This document shows positions 24,704 to 31,750 of a stretch of DNA of 38,795 bases, in pieces. The translations under genes were made by a program, and so were the position numbers. The stretch comes from an uncultured Flavobacteriales bacterium. GTDB taxonomy: Bacteria > Bacteroidota > Bacteroidia > Flavobacteriales_D > Sanyastnellaceae. The DNA lies in contig CALBSW010000118.1 of NCBI GenBank assembly GCA_937967465.1, positions 1 through 38,795 on the forward strand. The letters are read 5' to 3'. The notes beneath the pieces were generated by a model. It did no database searches, was not told the origin of the DNA, and saw only the letters and a list, made by a program, of their open reading frames with translations. Each line of letters opens with the position of its first letter. The stretch's first letter is position 1.

Positions 24704-25681
24704 TCAGAGGATGCGGTTCTGGAGCAAGTAGTCCTTCACGTATTCGGTCACCCCGTCTTCCAGAGAGGTCATCTCACGCGGGTAGCCGATGCTTTGGAGT
24801 TTGCCCATGTCGGCTTCCGTGAAGTACTGGTAAGTGTCGCGGATGTCGATGGGGGTGTCAATGAAGCCGATGTTCTCCTCGACGCCGAGGGCGTTGAACG
24901 TGGCCCGGGTCAAATCCAGGAAACTCCGCGCTTGGCCTGAACCGAGGTTGTACAAGCCGCTGTCCTTGCGGTGGTGCATCAGCCAGTGGCAGACATCGAC
25001 CACATCGCGGACATACACGAAGTCCCGGAGCTGCTCCCCGTCCGCGTAATCCTCGCGGTGGCTTCGGAACAGCTTCATGCCGCCGGTCTCGCCGATCTGG
25101 CGGAAGGCGTGCAAGACCACGGAGGCCATGCGGCCTTTGTGGTATTCCCCCGGACCATAGACGTTGAAGAATTTGAGTCCGGCCCAGAAATAGGGTGCCC
25201 GGCCAGCCTCGGCCTCGGCCAGTGCCCATTTGTCGAATTCCTGTTTGCTGTCGCCATAGGGATTCAGCGGCTGAAGGCGGTCCACGACGTCGTGGCGGTC
25301 GCTGTAGCCGTGTTCGCCTCCACCATACGTGGCGGCACTGGAGGCGTAGACCAGTGGCAGGCCCAGTCGGGTGCACAGTCGCCAGATGTCCTGGCTGTAG
25401 TTCAGGTTGAGCCGGTCAAACAGCGCCCGGTCCTGCTCGGTGGTGTCGGTGCGGGCACCGAGGTGAAAGACGAACTGCACCTGGTTCTCATTCGCTTCCA
25501 ACCAGGCGGGGAAATCCGCGCGGTCCACACGCTCCACGCAGGTCCTGTTCTCGTGATTTCGGGCCTTGTCGGGCCGGGACGAGAAGTCGTCCACGAGCAC
25601 CAGGTCGTTGAATCCTTCGGCGTTGAGTCGCGCGGCCAAAGCGCTTCCAATGAACCCGGCGGCCCCCGTGATGGTAATCAT
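24704..25681 (-). CDS. hldD: ADP-L-glycero-D-manno-heptose 6-epimerase
   Basis: 325 residues from ATG 25681. Extended SDR fold: nucleotide motif GAAGFIG (6-12), HLGARTDTTEQD, YASSAATYGGGEHGY, catalytic YGDSK (in NPYGDSKQEFD), FNVYGPGEYHKGRMASV, and the late REDYADGEQLRDFVYVRDVV. It converts ADP-D-glycero- to ADP-L-glycero-manno-heptose for the LPS inner core. With waaA in the same window it indicates a Kdo-heptose core, although the other heptose genes are not here. The alternative name is rfaD. It is divergent from the pterin gene with a shared promoter region. Confidence 0.95.
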   Translation of the reverse strand: MITITGAAGFIGSALAARLNAEGFNDLVLVDDFSSRPDKARNHENRTCVERVDRADFPAWLEANENQVQFVFHLGARTDTTEQDRALFDRLNLNYSQDIWRLCTRLGLPLVYASSAATYGGGEHGYSDRHDVVDRLQPLNPYGDSKQEFDKWALAEAEAGRAPYFWAGLKFFNVYGPGEYHKGRMASVVLHAFRQIGETGGMKLFRSHREDYADGEQLRDFVYVRDVVDVCHWLMHHRKDSGLYNLGSGQARSFLDLTRATFNALGVEENIGFIDTPIDIRDTYQYFTEADMGKLQSIGYPREMTSLEDGVTEYVKDYLLQNRIL

Positions 25682-25685
25682 GGGA

Positions 25686-25693
25686 CGAAAGTA
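25686..25693 (-). promoter_or_regulatory. -7-like element TACTTTCG for hldD
   Basis: Minus-strand TACTTTCG, then four bases (TCCC), then ATG 25681. Transcription would begin at or within a base or two of the start codon. It shares two bases with the plus-strand element. Confidence 0.55.
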
Positions 25694-25699
25694 CCTTCG
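25692..25699 (+). promoter_or_regulatory. -7-like element TACCTTCG for the PTPS/QueD gene
   Basis: TACCTTCG, then 11 bases, then ATG 25711. It overlaps the hldD element by TA at 25692-25693. Confidence 0.5.
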
Positions 25700-25710
25700 C
25701 GCCCCTTCCC

Positions 25711-26133
25711 ATGAAATACGTTTACGTCACCCGCCGCGCCCGATTCAATGCCGCCCACAAATTGTGGAACGACGACTGGTCGGAAGAGAAGAACCTCGAG
25801 GTCTTCGGCAAATGCGCCAACCCCAACTGGCACGGCCACAATTACGAGATGCACGTGACGCTCAAGGGCGTGCCTTCGGAAGAGACGGGATACTGCATGG
25901 ACCTCAAGGATTTGAAGGACATCATCAAGGAGCACGTGGAAGAGCCTCTGGACCACCGCAACCTCAACTTGGATGTGCCGTGGATGAAGGGCATCAAGAC
26001 CTCCACCGAGAACCTGCTCATCGCCATCTGGGAGCAGTTGGAAGGCCCCATCAACGCCACGGGGTGCACGTTGCATCACATTCGGCTGTACGAGACGGAA
26101 AACAACTACGCCGACTACTACGGCGGCGAGTGA
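25711..26133 (+). CDS. queD: 6-pyruvoyl-tetrahydropterin synthase / 6-carboxytetrahydropterin synthase (QueD family)
   Basis: 140 residues from ATG 25711. Zinc ligands are H16 (FNAAHKL), H41 and H43 (HGHNY). The catalytic Cys is C35 in KCANPNWHGH, i.e. a Cx5HGH motif as in eukaryotic PTPS rather than the Cx3HGH of E. coli QueD. The Asp-His pair is D81-H82 (LDHRNLN) and the substrate Glu is in LYETENN. It acts on dihydroneopterin triphosphate made by FolE, encoded 33 nt downstream. Flavobacterial homologues are usually labelled 6-carboxytetrahydropterin synthase for queuosine, but queC and queE are not in the window, so a tetrahydropterin cofactor role is possible. Confidence 0.9.
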   Translation: MKYVYVTRRARFNAAHKLWNDDWSEEKNLEVFGKCANPNWHGHNYEMHVTLKGVPSEETGYCMDLKDLKDIIKEHVEEPLDHRNLNLDVPWMKGIKTSTENLLIAIWEQLEGPINATGCTLHHIRLYETENNYADYYGGE

Positions 26134-26154
26134 GGGGCAAGGGCCCGTGCGGGC

Positions 26155-26162
26155 TACCTTCG
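26155..26162 (+). promoter_or_regulatory. -7-like element TACCTTCG before folE
   Basis: TACCTTCG, then CCGC, then ATG 26167, the same element and spacing as before the kinase gene at 10249. It could allow folE transcription separate from the upstream gene. Confidence 0.5.
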
Positions 26163-26166
26163 CCGC

Positions 26167-26769
26167 ATGCCGCTCTACCACCGGGAAGACCACTATGACG
26201 CCGCGGCCATCACGGAGATGGCCGCCCACTATCGCGCTGTGATCGAGGCCATCGGGGAGGACCCCGATCGGGAAGGCCTGGTCAAGACGCCCGAGCGCGC
26301 GGCCAAGGCGCTCGCCTTCCTCACGCAGGGCCAAGGGGCCGATCCCGCCGACATTCTGCGCAGCGCCCTGTTTGAGGAAGACTGCGAAGAGATGGTGCTC
26401 ATTCGGGACATCGAGGTGTTCTCCCTCTGCGAGCACCACATGCTTCCCTTCTTCGGAAAAGCGCACGTGGCCTATCTGCCGCAGGGCAAGATCACCGGGT
26501 TGAGCAAAATCCCCCGGGTGGTGGACGTCTTCGCCCGTCGGCTTCAGGTCCAAGAGCGGTTGACCCGGCAGATCCGCGACTGCATTCAGGACACATTGAA
26601 TCCCAAGGGCGTGGCGGTGGTCATCGAGGCGCGCCACCTCTGCATGCAAATGCGGGGGGTTGAGAAGCAGCACAGCTTGACCACCACCAGTGCATTCACG
26701 GGGTCATTTCTGAACGATCCCAAAACCCGCAAGGAATTCATCCGATTGATCGACACGCAAGGCGCGTGA
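26167..26769 (+). CDS. folE: GTP cyclohydrolase I
   Basis: 200 residues from ATG 26167. Converts GTP to 7,8-dihydroneopterin triphosphate, the entry to folate, tetrahydropterin and queuosine pathways. Zinc ligands are C88 and H91 in LCEHHMLPFFG and C159 in RHLCMQMRG. The conserved GLVKTPERAAKA, GLSKIPRVVDVFARRLQVQERLT (here in part SKIPRVVDVFARR) and TTTSAFTG segments are present. It is the normal length for type IA. It follows the PTPS/QueD gene that uses its product and precedes an unrelated BI-1 gene by 28 nt. Confidence 0.97.
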   Translation: MPLYHREDHYDAAAITEMAAHYRAVIEAIGEDPDREGLVKTPERAAKALAFLTQGQGADPADILRSALFEEDCEEMVLIRDIEVFSLCEHHMLPFFGKAHVAYLPQGKITGLSKIPRVVDVFARRLQVQERLTRQIRDCIQDTLNPKGVAVVIEARHLCMQMRGVEKQHSLTTTSAFTGSFLNDPKTRKEFIRLIDTQGA

Positions 26770-26785
26770 TTCGGACAGGATTGCC

Positions 26786-26793
26786 CATTTTGC
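26786..26793 (+). promoter_or_regulatory. -7-like element CATTTTGC before the BI-1 gene
   Basis: CATTTTGC, then GGGC, then ATG 26798. The spacing equals the other start-proximal elements; the sequence is degenerate. Confidence 0.35.
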
Positions 26794-26797
26794 GGGC

Positions 26798-27547
26798 ATG
26801 ACACCTCAAGACCCTCCCCGCCTGTTCAACGGCGGATCCCGTCAGGCCGATTTCCAAAGCAGCGGCACGCCGCTTGTGGCCGACGAGCGCGGCTTCATGA
26901 ACGCCGTCTTCGGCTGGATGGCTGGCGGCTTGGCCATCACGGGCGCTGTGGCGTGGTACTTCGCCACGAGTGGCGCCATCTCCATGCTCTTCAACCCAAT
27001 GGGCGGCATGTCCATGACCGGTTGGGTCGTGACCCTGGCGCCGTTGGCTTTCATCCTCGCGATGAACTTCGGCCTGCAGCGGATGAGCTCGGGCACGTTG
27101 GCCCTGCTGTTCGTGGCATTCTCCGCCTGCATGGGCGCTTCCCTCAGCAGCATTTTTCTCGTCTACACGGGATCCAGCATCATGCAGGTCTTCGGCATTA
27201 CGGCCGGTACGTTCCTGACGATGTCCATCATCGGGTACACCACCTCAACCGACCTCAGCCGTTTTGGCAGCTTGCTGTTCATGGCGCTGATCGGCATCAT
27301 CATCGCGTCGGTGGTGAATTGGTTCCTGGCTTCGTCGGCCTTGGACTACGCCATCAGCATTGGCGGTGTGCTCGTCTTCACGGGCCTGATCGCGTACGAC
27401 ACCCAGAAGCTCAAGCGGATTGCTGCGGGTGTCGAGTACGGGAGCGAGACCGGTAGGAAGCTCGCATTGTTGGGGGCCACGAGCCTCTACCTCGACTTCG
27501 TCAACCTGTTCCTCTTCCTGCTGCGCCTGCTCGGCCGCCGGGACTGA
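26798..27547 (+). CDS. Bax inhibitor-1 / YccA family membrane protein
   Basis: 249 residues from ATG 26798. After a polar N-terminus (about 1-30) come seven hydrophobic segments. The family signature is FMNAVFGWMAGGLAITG at the first TM, and the ending ISIGGVLVFTGLIAYDTQKLKRI with D in the last helix pair matches the pH-sensing di-Asp region of BI-1 proteins. Bacterial members such as YbhL, YccA and BsYetJ act as calcium leak channels or FtsH modulators. It is the last gene of the plus-strand run, ended by a strong terminator. Confidence 0.93.
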   Translation: MTPQDPPRLFNGGSRQADFQSSGTPLVADERGFMNAVFGWMAGGLAITGAVAWYFATSGAISMLFNPMGGMSMTGWVVTLAPLAFILAMNFGLQRMSSGTLALLFVAFSACMGASLSSIFLVYTGSSIMQVFGITAGTFLTMSIIGYTTSTDLSRFGSLLFMALIGIIIASVVNWFLASSALDYAISIGGVLVFTGLIAYDTQKLKRIAAGVEYGSETGRKLALLGATSLYLDFVNLFLFLLRLLGRRD

Positions 27548-27565
27548 GTGCAGCATCCGAACATG

Positions 27566-27596
27566 AAAAAGGCGGCCTGTTTGGGCCGCCTTTTTT
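27566..27596. terminator. Bidirectional intrinsic terminator
   Basis: Stem GGCGGCC (27571-27577) with GGCCGCC (27584-27590) and loop TGTTTG, flanked by A5 and T6 so that both strands read a GC stem plus a T-run. It serves the BI-1 gene (+, ends 27547) and the lipoprotein gene (-), whose stop codon TGA (27598-27596) includes the last base of the T-run. Confidence 0.92.
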
Positions 27597-28078
27597 CATT
27601 CCGTGAGGAAGATTTTGACGGGATCGCCAAAGTCGTTGGGGTCCCATTCCGTGACACCGTATTGCATGCTGCCCGCCAAGGTGGTGTCGCTCACCCGTCG
27701 AAGCACGAGGCGGTCATGTGGGGCTTGGGTGTCGCCATCCGTGCAGTGGATGCGACAGTCGATGATGTCGGTGTCCAAGGTGTAGAGGGTGCTGCCCATC
27801 AGGTCCAACGTCAGCTGGCCTTCGCTGAATGTGGCGGCGTGGCCCATGTCGACCCCCTGCCAGGTGAAGCGGTAGGCGGTGTCCAATGCAATCCCGAATT
27901 CGGAGAGGTCCTGCCAGCAATCCGGCAGATTCATCGGAACAGGAGAGCTGGCATCCAAGGGACAGTCGCAGCTTGGCTGCACCGGCACGCATGGTTCCTC
28001 TGGATCCGGGGTGCAACCCAGGATGCAGGCCACAAGAAGCCCAGCAGGCAGAGAGGCACACCGCACGCCGATGGCCAT
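27596..28078 (-). CDS. Small lipoprotein, unknown function
   Basis: 160 residues from ATG 28078. A signal sequence ends in lipobox ACILGC, with lipidated C22. The mature part starts with acidic residues and a Cys-rich patch (PCVPVQPSCDCPLD). This is followed by a compact beta-type region with a second Cys pair (IIDCRIHCTDGD) and a pattern (YRFTWQGVDMGHAATFSEG ... LVLRRVSDTTLAGSM) like small lipid-anchored lipocalin-type folds. No family was recognised. It overlaps the deiminase gene by one base (TGATG), so it is co-transcribed and probably translated with it. Confidence 0.82.
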   Translation of the reverse strand: MAIGVRCASLPAGLLVACILGCTPDPEEPCVPVQPSCDCPLDASSPVPMNLPDCWQDLSEFGIALDTAYRFTWQGVDMGHAATFSEGQLTLDLMGSTLYTLDTDIIDCRIHCTDGDTQAPHDRLVLRRVSDTTLAGSMQYGVTEWDPNDFGDPVKIFLTE

Positions 28079-29883
28079 CAGCGCACCATGAGACGCTGGG
28101 ACCAGAGTCCGCGGCCTTCGACCTCGAGGGTCAGCACGTAGGCGCCAGCCACCAGCGGTGCGGCGTCGAGGAAGTGCTTGCTGACGCCTGCGGGGAGCTG
28201 GCCGTCGAACAACACGGCGACTTCACGCCCGGCAGCATCGCGCAGGGCGATGCGGCCCTCAGCGGCCCGGCGGAGTTCCACGGGCACGCAGGTGATGGCG
28301 GAGGCGGGGTTCGGGAAGGCGGGCTGGAAGCCAGCGAAGTCCGTGGCGCCGTCGAGGCCATTGACCACAATTTCGCCCACACGGAACTGCCAGTAGCCTT
28401 CCGGTGCGGGCATCGGGCGGTCCTGCACCTTGCCGCTGACGGACGTGCCCTCCACGTAGTATTGAACCACGGTCCCTTCGGCCTGCGCCGGAATGTCGGC
28501 GGACCACATGTCATCCGCGCCCGCGGTCATGGCGACCTCGGCGTATTCCGTCTCGCCTTCCGTGCGCCAGAAGAGGCGGGCAGAAGCGATGCCGGAGCGG
28601 TGCTGGACCAAGGCTTCCACCGGGTAGGGGTTGACCGTGTCTTCGGTGTCATCGAGGGGTTGGTGGCTGATGAGCAGCGGGTCCTCCACGCCCACACTGT
28701 GCGTGATGCAGTGGATGGCGCCACTGGCGGAGATGATTTGGTTGCAGTCGATGCCGACGACATTGTAGCCGGGCAAGGCCGCCTCGTAGATGGCGATGGC
28801 TGTGGTGTCGTACTCCTCGTAGTAGGTCGGCATGAGGATGGTGTTGTTGACGAACACCGAGTTGGTGTAGGTCATATAGTCACCGCCTTCGTCGGGGTAT
28901 CCGCCGCCCCAGCCCGGCTCCGGGGGAGAGGGGATGCGAATCACGTCGTACGGGGTGCCGAACACGCTGTTGTGGTTGGCCAGCACGTATTCGAGGTTGG
29001 CCTCGATCTGCGGTCCGTCCGCCACGCCTTCCGGGTACTCGGCCATGAGGATGGTCTCTTCATCGAGCAGCTTCATGTGCATGTCGATGTGGTGGATGCC
29101 ATCAAATGGCAGGTTCTCCATCCGCACATAGGTGTGCAGGCCCATGAAGTCGGCCAGGATGCCTTCGATTTCCTCGACGCTCTGGTCGGGGTATTGGGTG
29201 CCCCACCAGGTGTTGCCGCCGCTGTTCTCATCCACGATGAGGTTGGAGGCGAATCCAGTTCCGAAGCCATCGCTCATGAAGTTGCCCCCGGTGTTCATCA
29301 GGTCGTAAGGGTCTGCGGTGGTCTCGTAGAGGTCGATGCCCATCTCGTCTGCGATGACTTGGGGGGAAGCGTCGTCATCCGGGCGGGGACGGTTGTAGAT
29401 CCAGTCGACGATGATCCGGTCGTCCACACCATTTCCGTACACGGTGTTGGGGCCGTAATCGCGGATCCACACCGTGTTCATCGGGTTGTCGATGATGGTG
29501 ATGTTGTCGAGGCTCGCGGCCGGACCTCCATTGTTGTTGGAGGTGAGGTAATCCTCCACGTCGTCGGCGTAGCTGGTCAGGATGATGACCTGACACTCTT
29601 GGGCGGCGTTCACGACGATTTGCTTCTCAATGGCGCTGTAGCCTTCCCATCCCACGCAAAGGACTTCGATCTCTTCCCATTCCGCCATGGTCCGCAGGTT
29701 GTCGAATGCAGGCGGGGTGGTCTCCCCGCGGGTGACAGGGGCATCGAAGCTGTGCGTCTCGAAGTACTGGACCTCTCGGGCATCGATGCCGTGGGAGAGG
29801 GGCGCGTCGAGGCGCTGCGCCCATGCTGCAACAGGGAGGAGCAGGGCAATCAGGAGGAGGCGGGAGGCGGAGAACGGTTTCAT
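28078..29883 (-). CDS. Secreted peptidylarginine deiminase-like enzyme (PPAD / agmatine deiminase fold) with T9SS C-terminal domain
   Basis: 601 residues from ATG 29883. Signal peptide 1-22 is followed by a guanidino-group-modifying (PAD_porph, PF04371-type) domain at about 45-405. Catalytic residues are D142 (WIRDYGP), H265 and D267 (HHIDMH), and nucleophile C392 (GAIHCITHS). The R165-P-R167 pair in YNRPRPDDD sits where Porphyromonas gingivalis PPAD has its two carboxylate-binding arginines. An Ig-like domain follows (about 410-500). The last 85-90 residues (FQPAFPNPASAIT to WSQRLMVR) are a type A T9SS sorting domain. The enzyme should convert arginine groups to citrulline outside the cell; free agmatine as substrate cannot be excluded. 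The same-frame lipoprotein lies directly downstream. Confidence 0.88.
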   Translation of the reverse strand: MKPFSASRLLLIALLLPVAAWAQRLDAPLSHGIDAREVQYFETHSFDAPVTRGETTPPAFDNLRTMAEWEEIEVLCVGWEGYSAIEKQIVVNAAQECQVIILTSYADDVEDYLTSNNNGGPAASLDNITIIDNPMNTVWIRDYGPNTVYGNGVDDRIIVDWIYNRPRPDDDASPQVIADEMGIDLYETTADPYDLMNTGGNFMSDGFGTGFASNLIVDENSGGNTWWGTQYPDQSVEEIEGILADFMGLHTYVRMENLPFDGIHHIDMHMKLLDEETILMAEYPEGVADGPQIEANLEYVLANHNSVFGTPYDVIRIPSPPEPGWGGGYPDEGGDYMTYTNSVFVNNTILMPTYYEEYDTTAIAIYEAALPGYNVVGIDCNQIISASGAIHCITHSVGVEDPLLISHQPLDDTEDTVNPYPVEALVQHRSGIASARLFWRTEGETEYAEVAMTAGADDMWSADIPAQAEGTVVQYYVEGTSVSGKVQDRPMPAPEGYWQFRVGEIVVNGLDGATDFAGFQPAFPNPASAITCVPVELRRAAEGRIALRDAAGREVAVLFDGQLPAGVSKHFLDAAPLVAGAYVLTLEVEGRGLWSQRLMVR

Positions 29884-29902
29884 GGTCTCAGGTTTCGGAT
29901 GT

Positions 29903-29909
29903 CAAGGTA
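29903..29909 (-). promoter_or_regulatory. Candidate -7 element TACCTTG for the deiminase gene
   Basis: Minus-strand TACCTTG, 19 nt before ATG 29883, preceded by TTTTGCTTTGGGG. The TTTG-to-TA spacing is shorter than ideal. The upstream hairpin partly overlaps the -33 area. Confidence 0.35.
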
Positions 29910-29922
29910 ACGCGGCCCCAAA

Positions 29923-29967
29923 GCAAAAGGTGGCCCCGGGGCACAATGCGCCGAGACCACCTCTTGC
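29923..29967 (-). terminator. Imperfect hairpin terminator after the TonB-domain lipoprotein gene
   Basis: GCAAAAGGTGG (29923-29933) and CCACCTCTTGC (29957-29967) pair in 10 of 11 positions around a 23-nt loop that contains a smaller GGCGC/GTGCC stem. On the minus strand the hairpin follows the 29979 stop by 11 nt and is trailed by TTTGGGG, a weak T-run. Confidence 0.55.
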
Positions 29968-29978
29968 AAAAGCGGGTG

Positions 29979-30398
29979 TTATTGCTTGAAGAAGATGGGC
30001 AGGGTGATGGTCGTGGCGACCGGCTGGCCGTCCTTCATCGCGGGAGACCAGGCCGGCATGGCTTGGGCGGCAGCGATGGCCGCACTGTCGAGCGCGGGGT
30101 GCAGCGGCTTCTTCACGAACACATTGGTCACCTCTCCGGTTTCGGCAATGGTGAATTCCACAAAGACTTTGCCCTCTACACCGTCGGCCTTGGCGGCTTC
30201 GGGATAGGTGACTTCGCCGGCGATGAATTCCATGACCTTGGCGGCTCCGCCGGGAAATTCAGCGGAAATGACTTCGCCGGGGGTCGGGGTTTCCTCCTCT
30301 TGGGTTGCAGGAGCCTCGCCCTCTGCACAGGCGGTGAGCATGCTCAGATACAGGGCCATGGCGGACAGGCCAAAGGCGTTGCGGGTGAATCGAATCAT
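29979..30398 (-). CDS. Lipoprotein with TonB C-terminal domain
   Basis: 139 residues from ATG 30398. The signal ends in lipobox LTAC with C24. A short acidic linker (EGEAPATQEEETPTPGE) replaces the Pro/Lys-rich periplasmic linker of ordinary TonB. The rest is a TonB_C domain: VTYPEAAKADGVEGKVFVEF, ETGEVTNVFVKKPLHPALD, AAAQAMPAWSPAMKDGQPV and IFFKQ. A lipid anchor without a transmembrane helix or ExbB/ExbD neighbours makes an energy-transducing role doubtful; a structural or sensory periplasmic role is as likely. It is separated from the esterase stop by 9 nt. Confidence 0.9.
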   Translation of the reverse strand: MIRFTRNAFGLSAMALYLSMLTACAEGEAPATQEEETPTPGEVISAEFPGGAAKVMEFIAGEVTYPEAAKADGVEGKVFVEFTIAETGEVTNVFVKKPLHPALDSAAIAAAQAMPAWSPAMKDGQPVATTITLPIFFKQ

Positions 30399-30403
30399 GG
30401 GGC

Positions 30404-30410
30404 CAAATTA
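30404..30410 (-). promoter_or_regulatory. -7-like element TAATTTG before the TonB-domain lipoprotein
   Basis: Minus-strand TAATTTG, then GCCCC, then ATG 30398. The first three bases are also the TAA stop of the upstream esterase gene. Confidence 0.4.
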
Positions 30411-31073
30411 ACCCGCTCCGTGGACCATGGCATCGAGCAAGCGCCCCACCGTCAACGGATCGATGTGGTGTGCGCCTTCAAAGGTGTGCAGGTGCACCGC
30501 ATCGGGATGGCCACCGGCCTCTTTCCAATTCTCCTCAGCAGTCTTGAACTGCGCCGTGTGATCGGTGATGTAGGGGTCCTCGGAGCCGACGATGAGGTGC
30601 AGGTCCGGCGCTTGGTCCAATTCGCCTTCCATCGCCTTCAGGTCGGGCGGGATGACCCCGCTGTGGGCAATGAGGCCATCCCAAGAGTGGGCGCCATGTT
30701 GGCCCAATGCGGCCCAACGCAGCGCGGTCGCCGCCCCTTGTGAGAAGCCGAGCAGGACCTGCGGGCCTTTGCGCTCCGGGTCGAGTTTCGTCCGCAGTGC
30801 GTCGAGGGCGTTCACGTAATCCGCGATGTCGTCGAGCCGCGCTTCCCGGGTCATCCAACTGGCGCCCACCCGGCCTTCCGTCCCTTGGAGGTAGAAGCGG
30901 TGTGCGCCTTCCGGGGCCACGACGGTCCAGCCTGCCGCGCGTTGGGGCTCAAACTTTCGAATGAAGTACTCGGCCAATTGGCCATAGCCATGCAATACAT
31001 ACAGGACGCCACCGTGGTCGCGGTCGGCCTCGGGTGTCAAGGACCACCACCGGGTCGTCCGGGAGACCTGCAT
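30408..31073 (-). CDS. Alpha/beta-hydrolase, phospholipase/carboxylesterase family
   Basis: 221 residues from ATG 31073; a GTG at 31097 that overlaps the upstream stop is an alternative. The oxyanion segment is LYVLHGYGQ. The nucleophile is S111 in GFSQGAA. The acid is D166 in IVGSEDPYI and the base is the His pair in FEGAHHIDP (H202/H203). It belongs to the PF02230-type esterases, which cleave short acyl or thioesters. No signal peptide, so it is cytoplasmic. The substrate is unknown. It lies 20 nt after the lipoprotein gene. Confidence 0.92.
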   Translation of the reverse strand: MQVSRTTRWWSLTPEADRDHGGVLYVLHGYGQLAEYFIRKFEPQRAAGWTVVAPEGAHRFYLQGTEGRVGASWMTREARLDDIADYVNALDALRTKLDPERKGPQVLLGFSQGAATALRWAALGQHGAHSWDGLIAHSGVIPPDLKAMEGELDQAPDLHLIVGSEDPYITDHTAQFKTAEENWKEAGGHPDAVHLHTFEGAHHIDPLTVGRLLDAMVHGAG

Positions 31074-31093
31074 GGTGTGGGACGTGGCGGGCG

Positions 31094-31750
31094 TCACCAG
31101 GTGAGGTTGAGGTTGGCCGAGCCAAAGGCCGGACAAAACGTGGAGTCGATGAAGATGCCGTCGGGCTGTCCGATGAGGGCCACTTCCAAGTCGGCACCCC
31201 AGGTCATCCAGCGGTCTCCATGCATCAGGCAGGACCAGCTGGAGTCGGCACCCACTCCCTCGAGCACCACGACATCGGTCGGGCAACAGGCGCACGGAAA
31301 GTCTTCGCCCAGGTTGAAGGCCAAGCGGTCCGTACTGTCCTCTGGGGCCAGGCTGGCGAGCTGGACATGGAGGGTGCACACCGCATTCATGGCCACGTCC
31401 ACTTGGGCGGGTTCGCCGGGCAGAAGCTCATCGGGGTCCAAGGTGCCGGCCGCGGTGAAATGGCCCGCAGCCTCGGAGGTCCAGCGCAAGCTGTAGCTGC
31501 TTCGGCGGGGGAATTCCGTCGAAAACTGGCCAAGGCCATCGGATTCCGCAGCCGCGACTTCCTCCTCGGCTTGCAACGCGCCGTCCTCCACAGCCCGCTC
31601 AAACAGGATCCAGTCCGCGCCCGCCACGGGCTCTCCGGAGGGCGCCGTGCGGATTTGCCCCTCGACTTGCAATTGCATGCCCTCGGTGGAGCGGTTGCAG
31701 CCTGTGGCGATCAGCACAAGGAGGGGGAACATCCAAACGCAACGGCACAT
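31094..31750 (-). CDS. Lipoprotein of unknown function
   Basis: 218 residues from ATG 31750, overlapping the helicase stop by one base (TAATG). The lipobox is IATGC with C18; ATG 31732 (MFPLLVLIATGC) is another possible start. The mature part begins with a carboxypeptidase-regulatory-like beta fold (LQVEGQIRTAPSGEPVAGADW and SDGLGQFSTEF). It contains a cluster of cysteines (FPCACCPTDVV, SCLMH, FCPAF) that could form disulfides or bind metal. No family assigned. Its pairing with pcrA is probably only transcriptional. Confidence 0.85.
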   Translation of the reverse strand: MCRCVWMFPLLVLIATGCNRSTEGMQLQVEGQIRTAPSGEPVAGADWILFERAVEDGALQAEEEVAAAESDGLGQFSTEFPRRSSYSLRWTSEAAGHFTAAGTLDPDELLPGEPAQVDVAMNAVCTLHVQLASLAPEDSTDRLAFNLGEDFPCACCPTDVVVLEGVGADSSWSCLMHGDRWMTWGADLEVALIGQPDGIFIDSTFCPAFGSANLNLTW

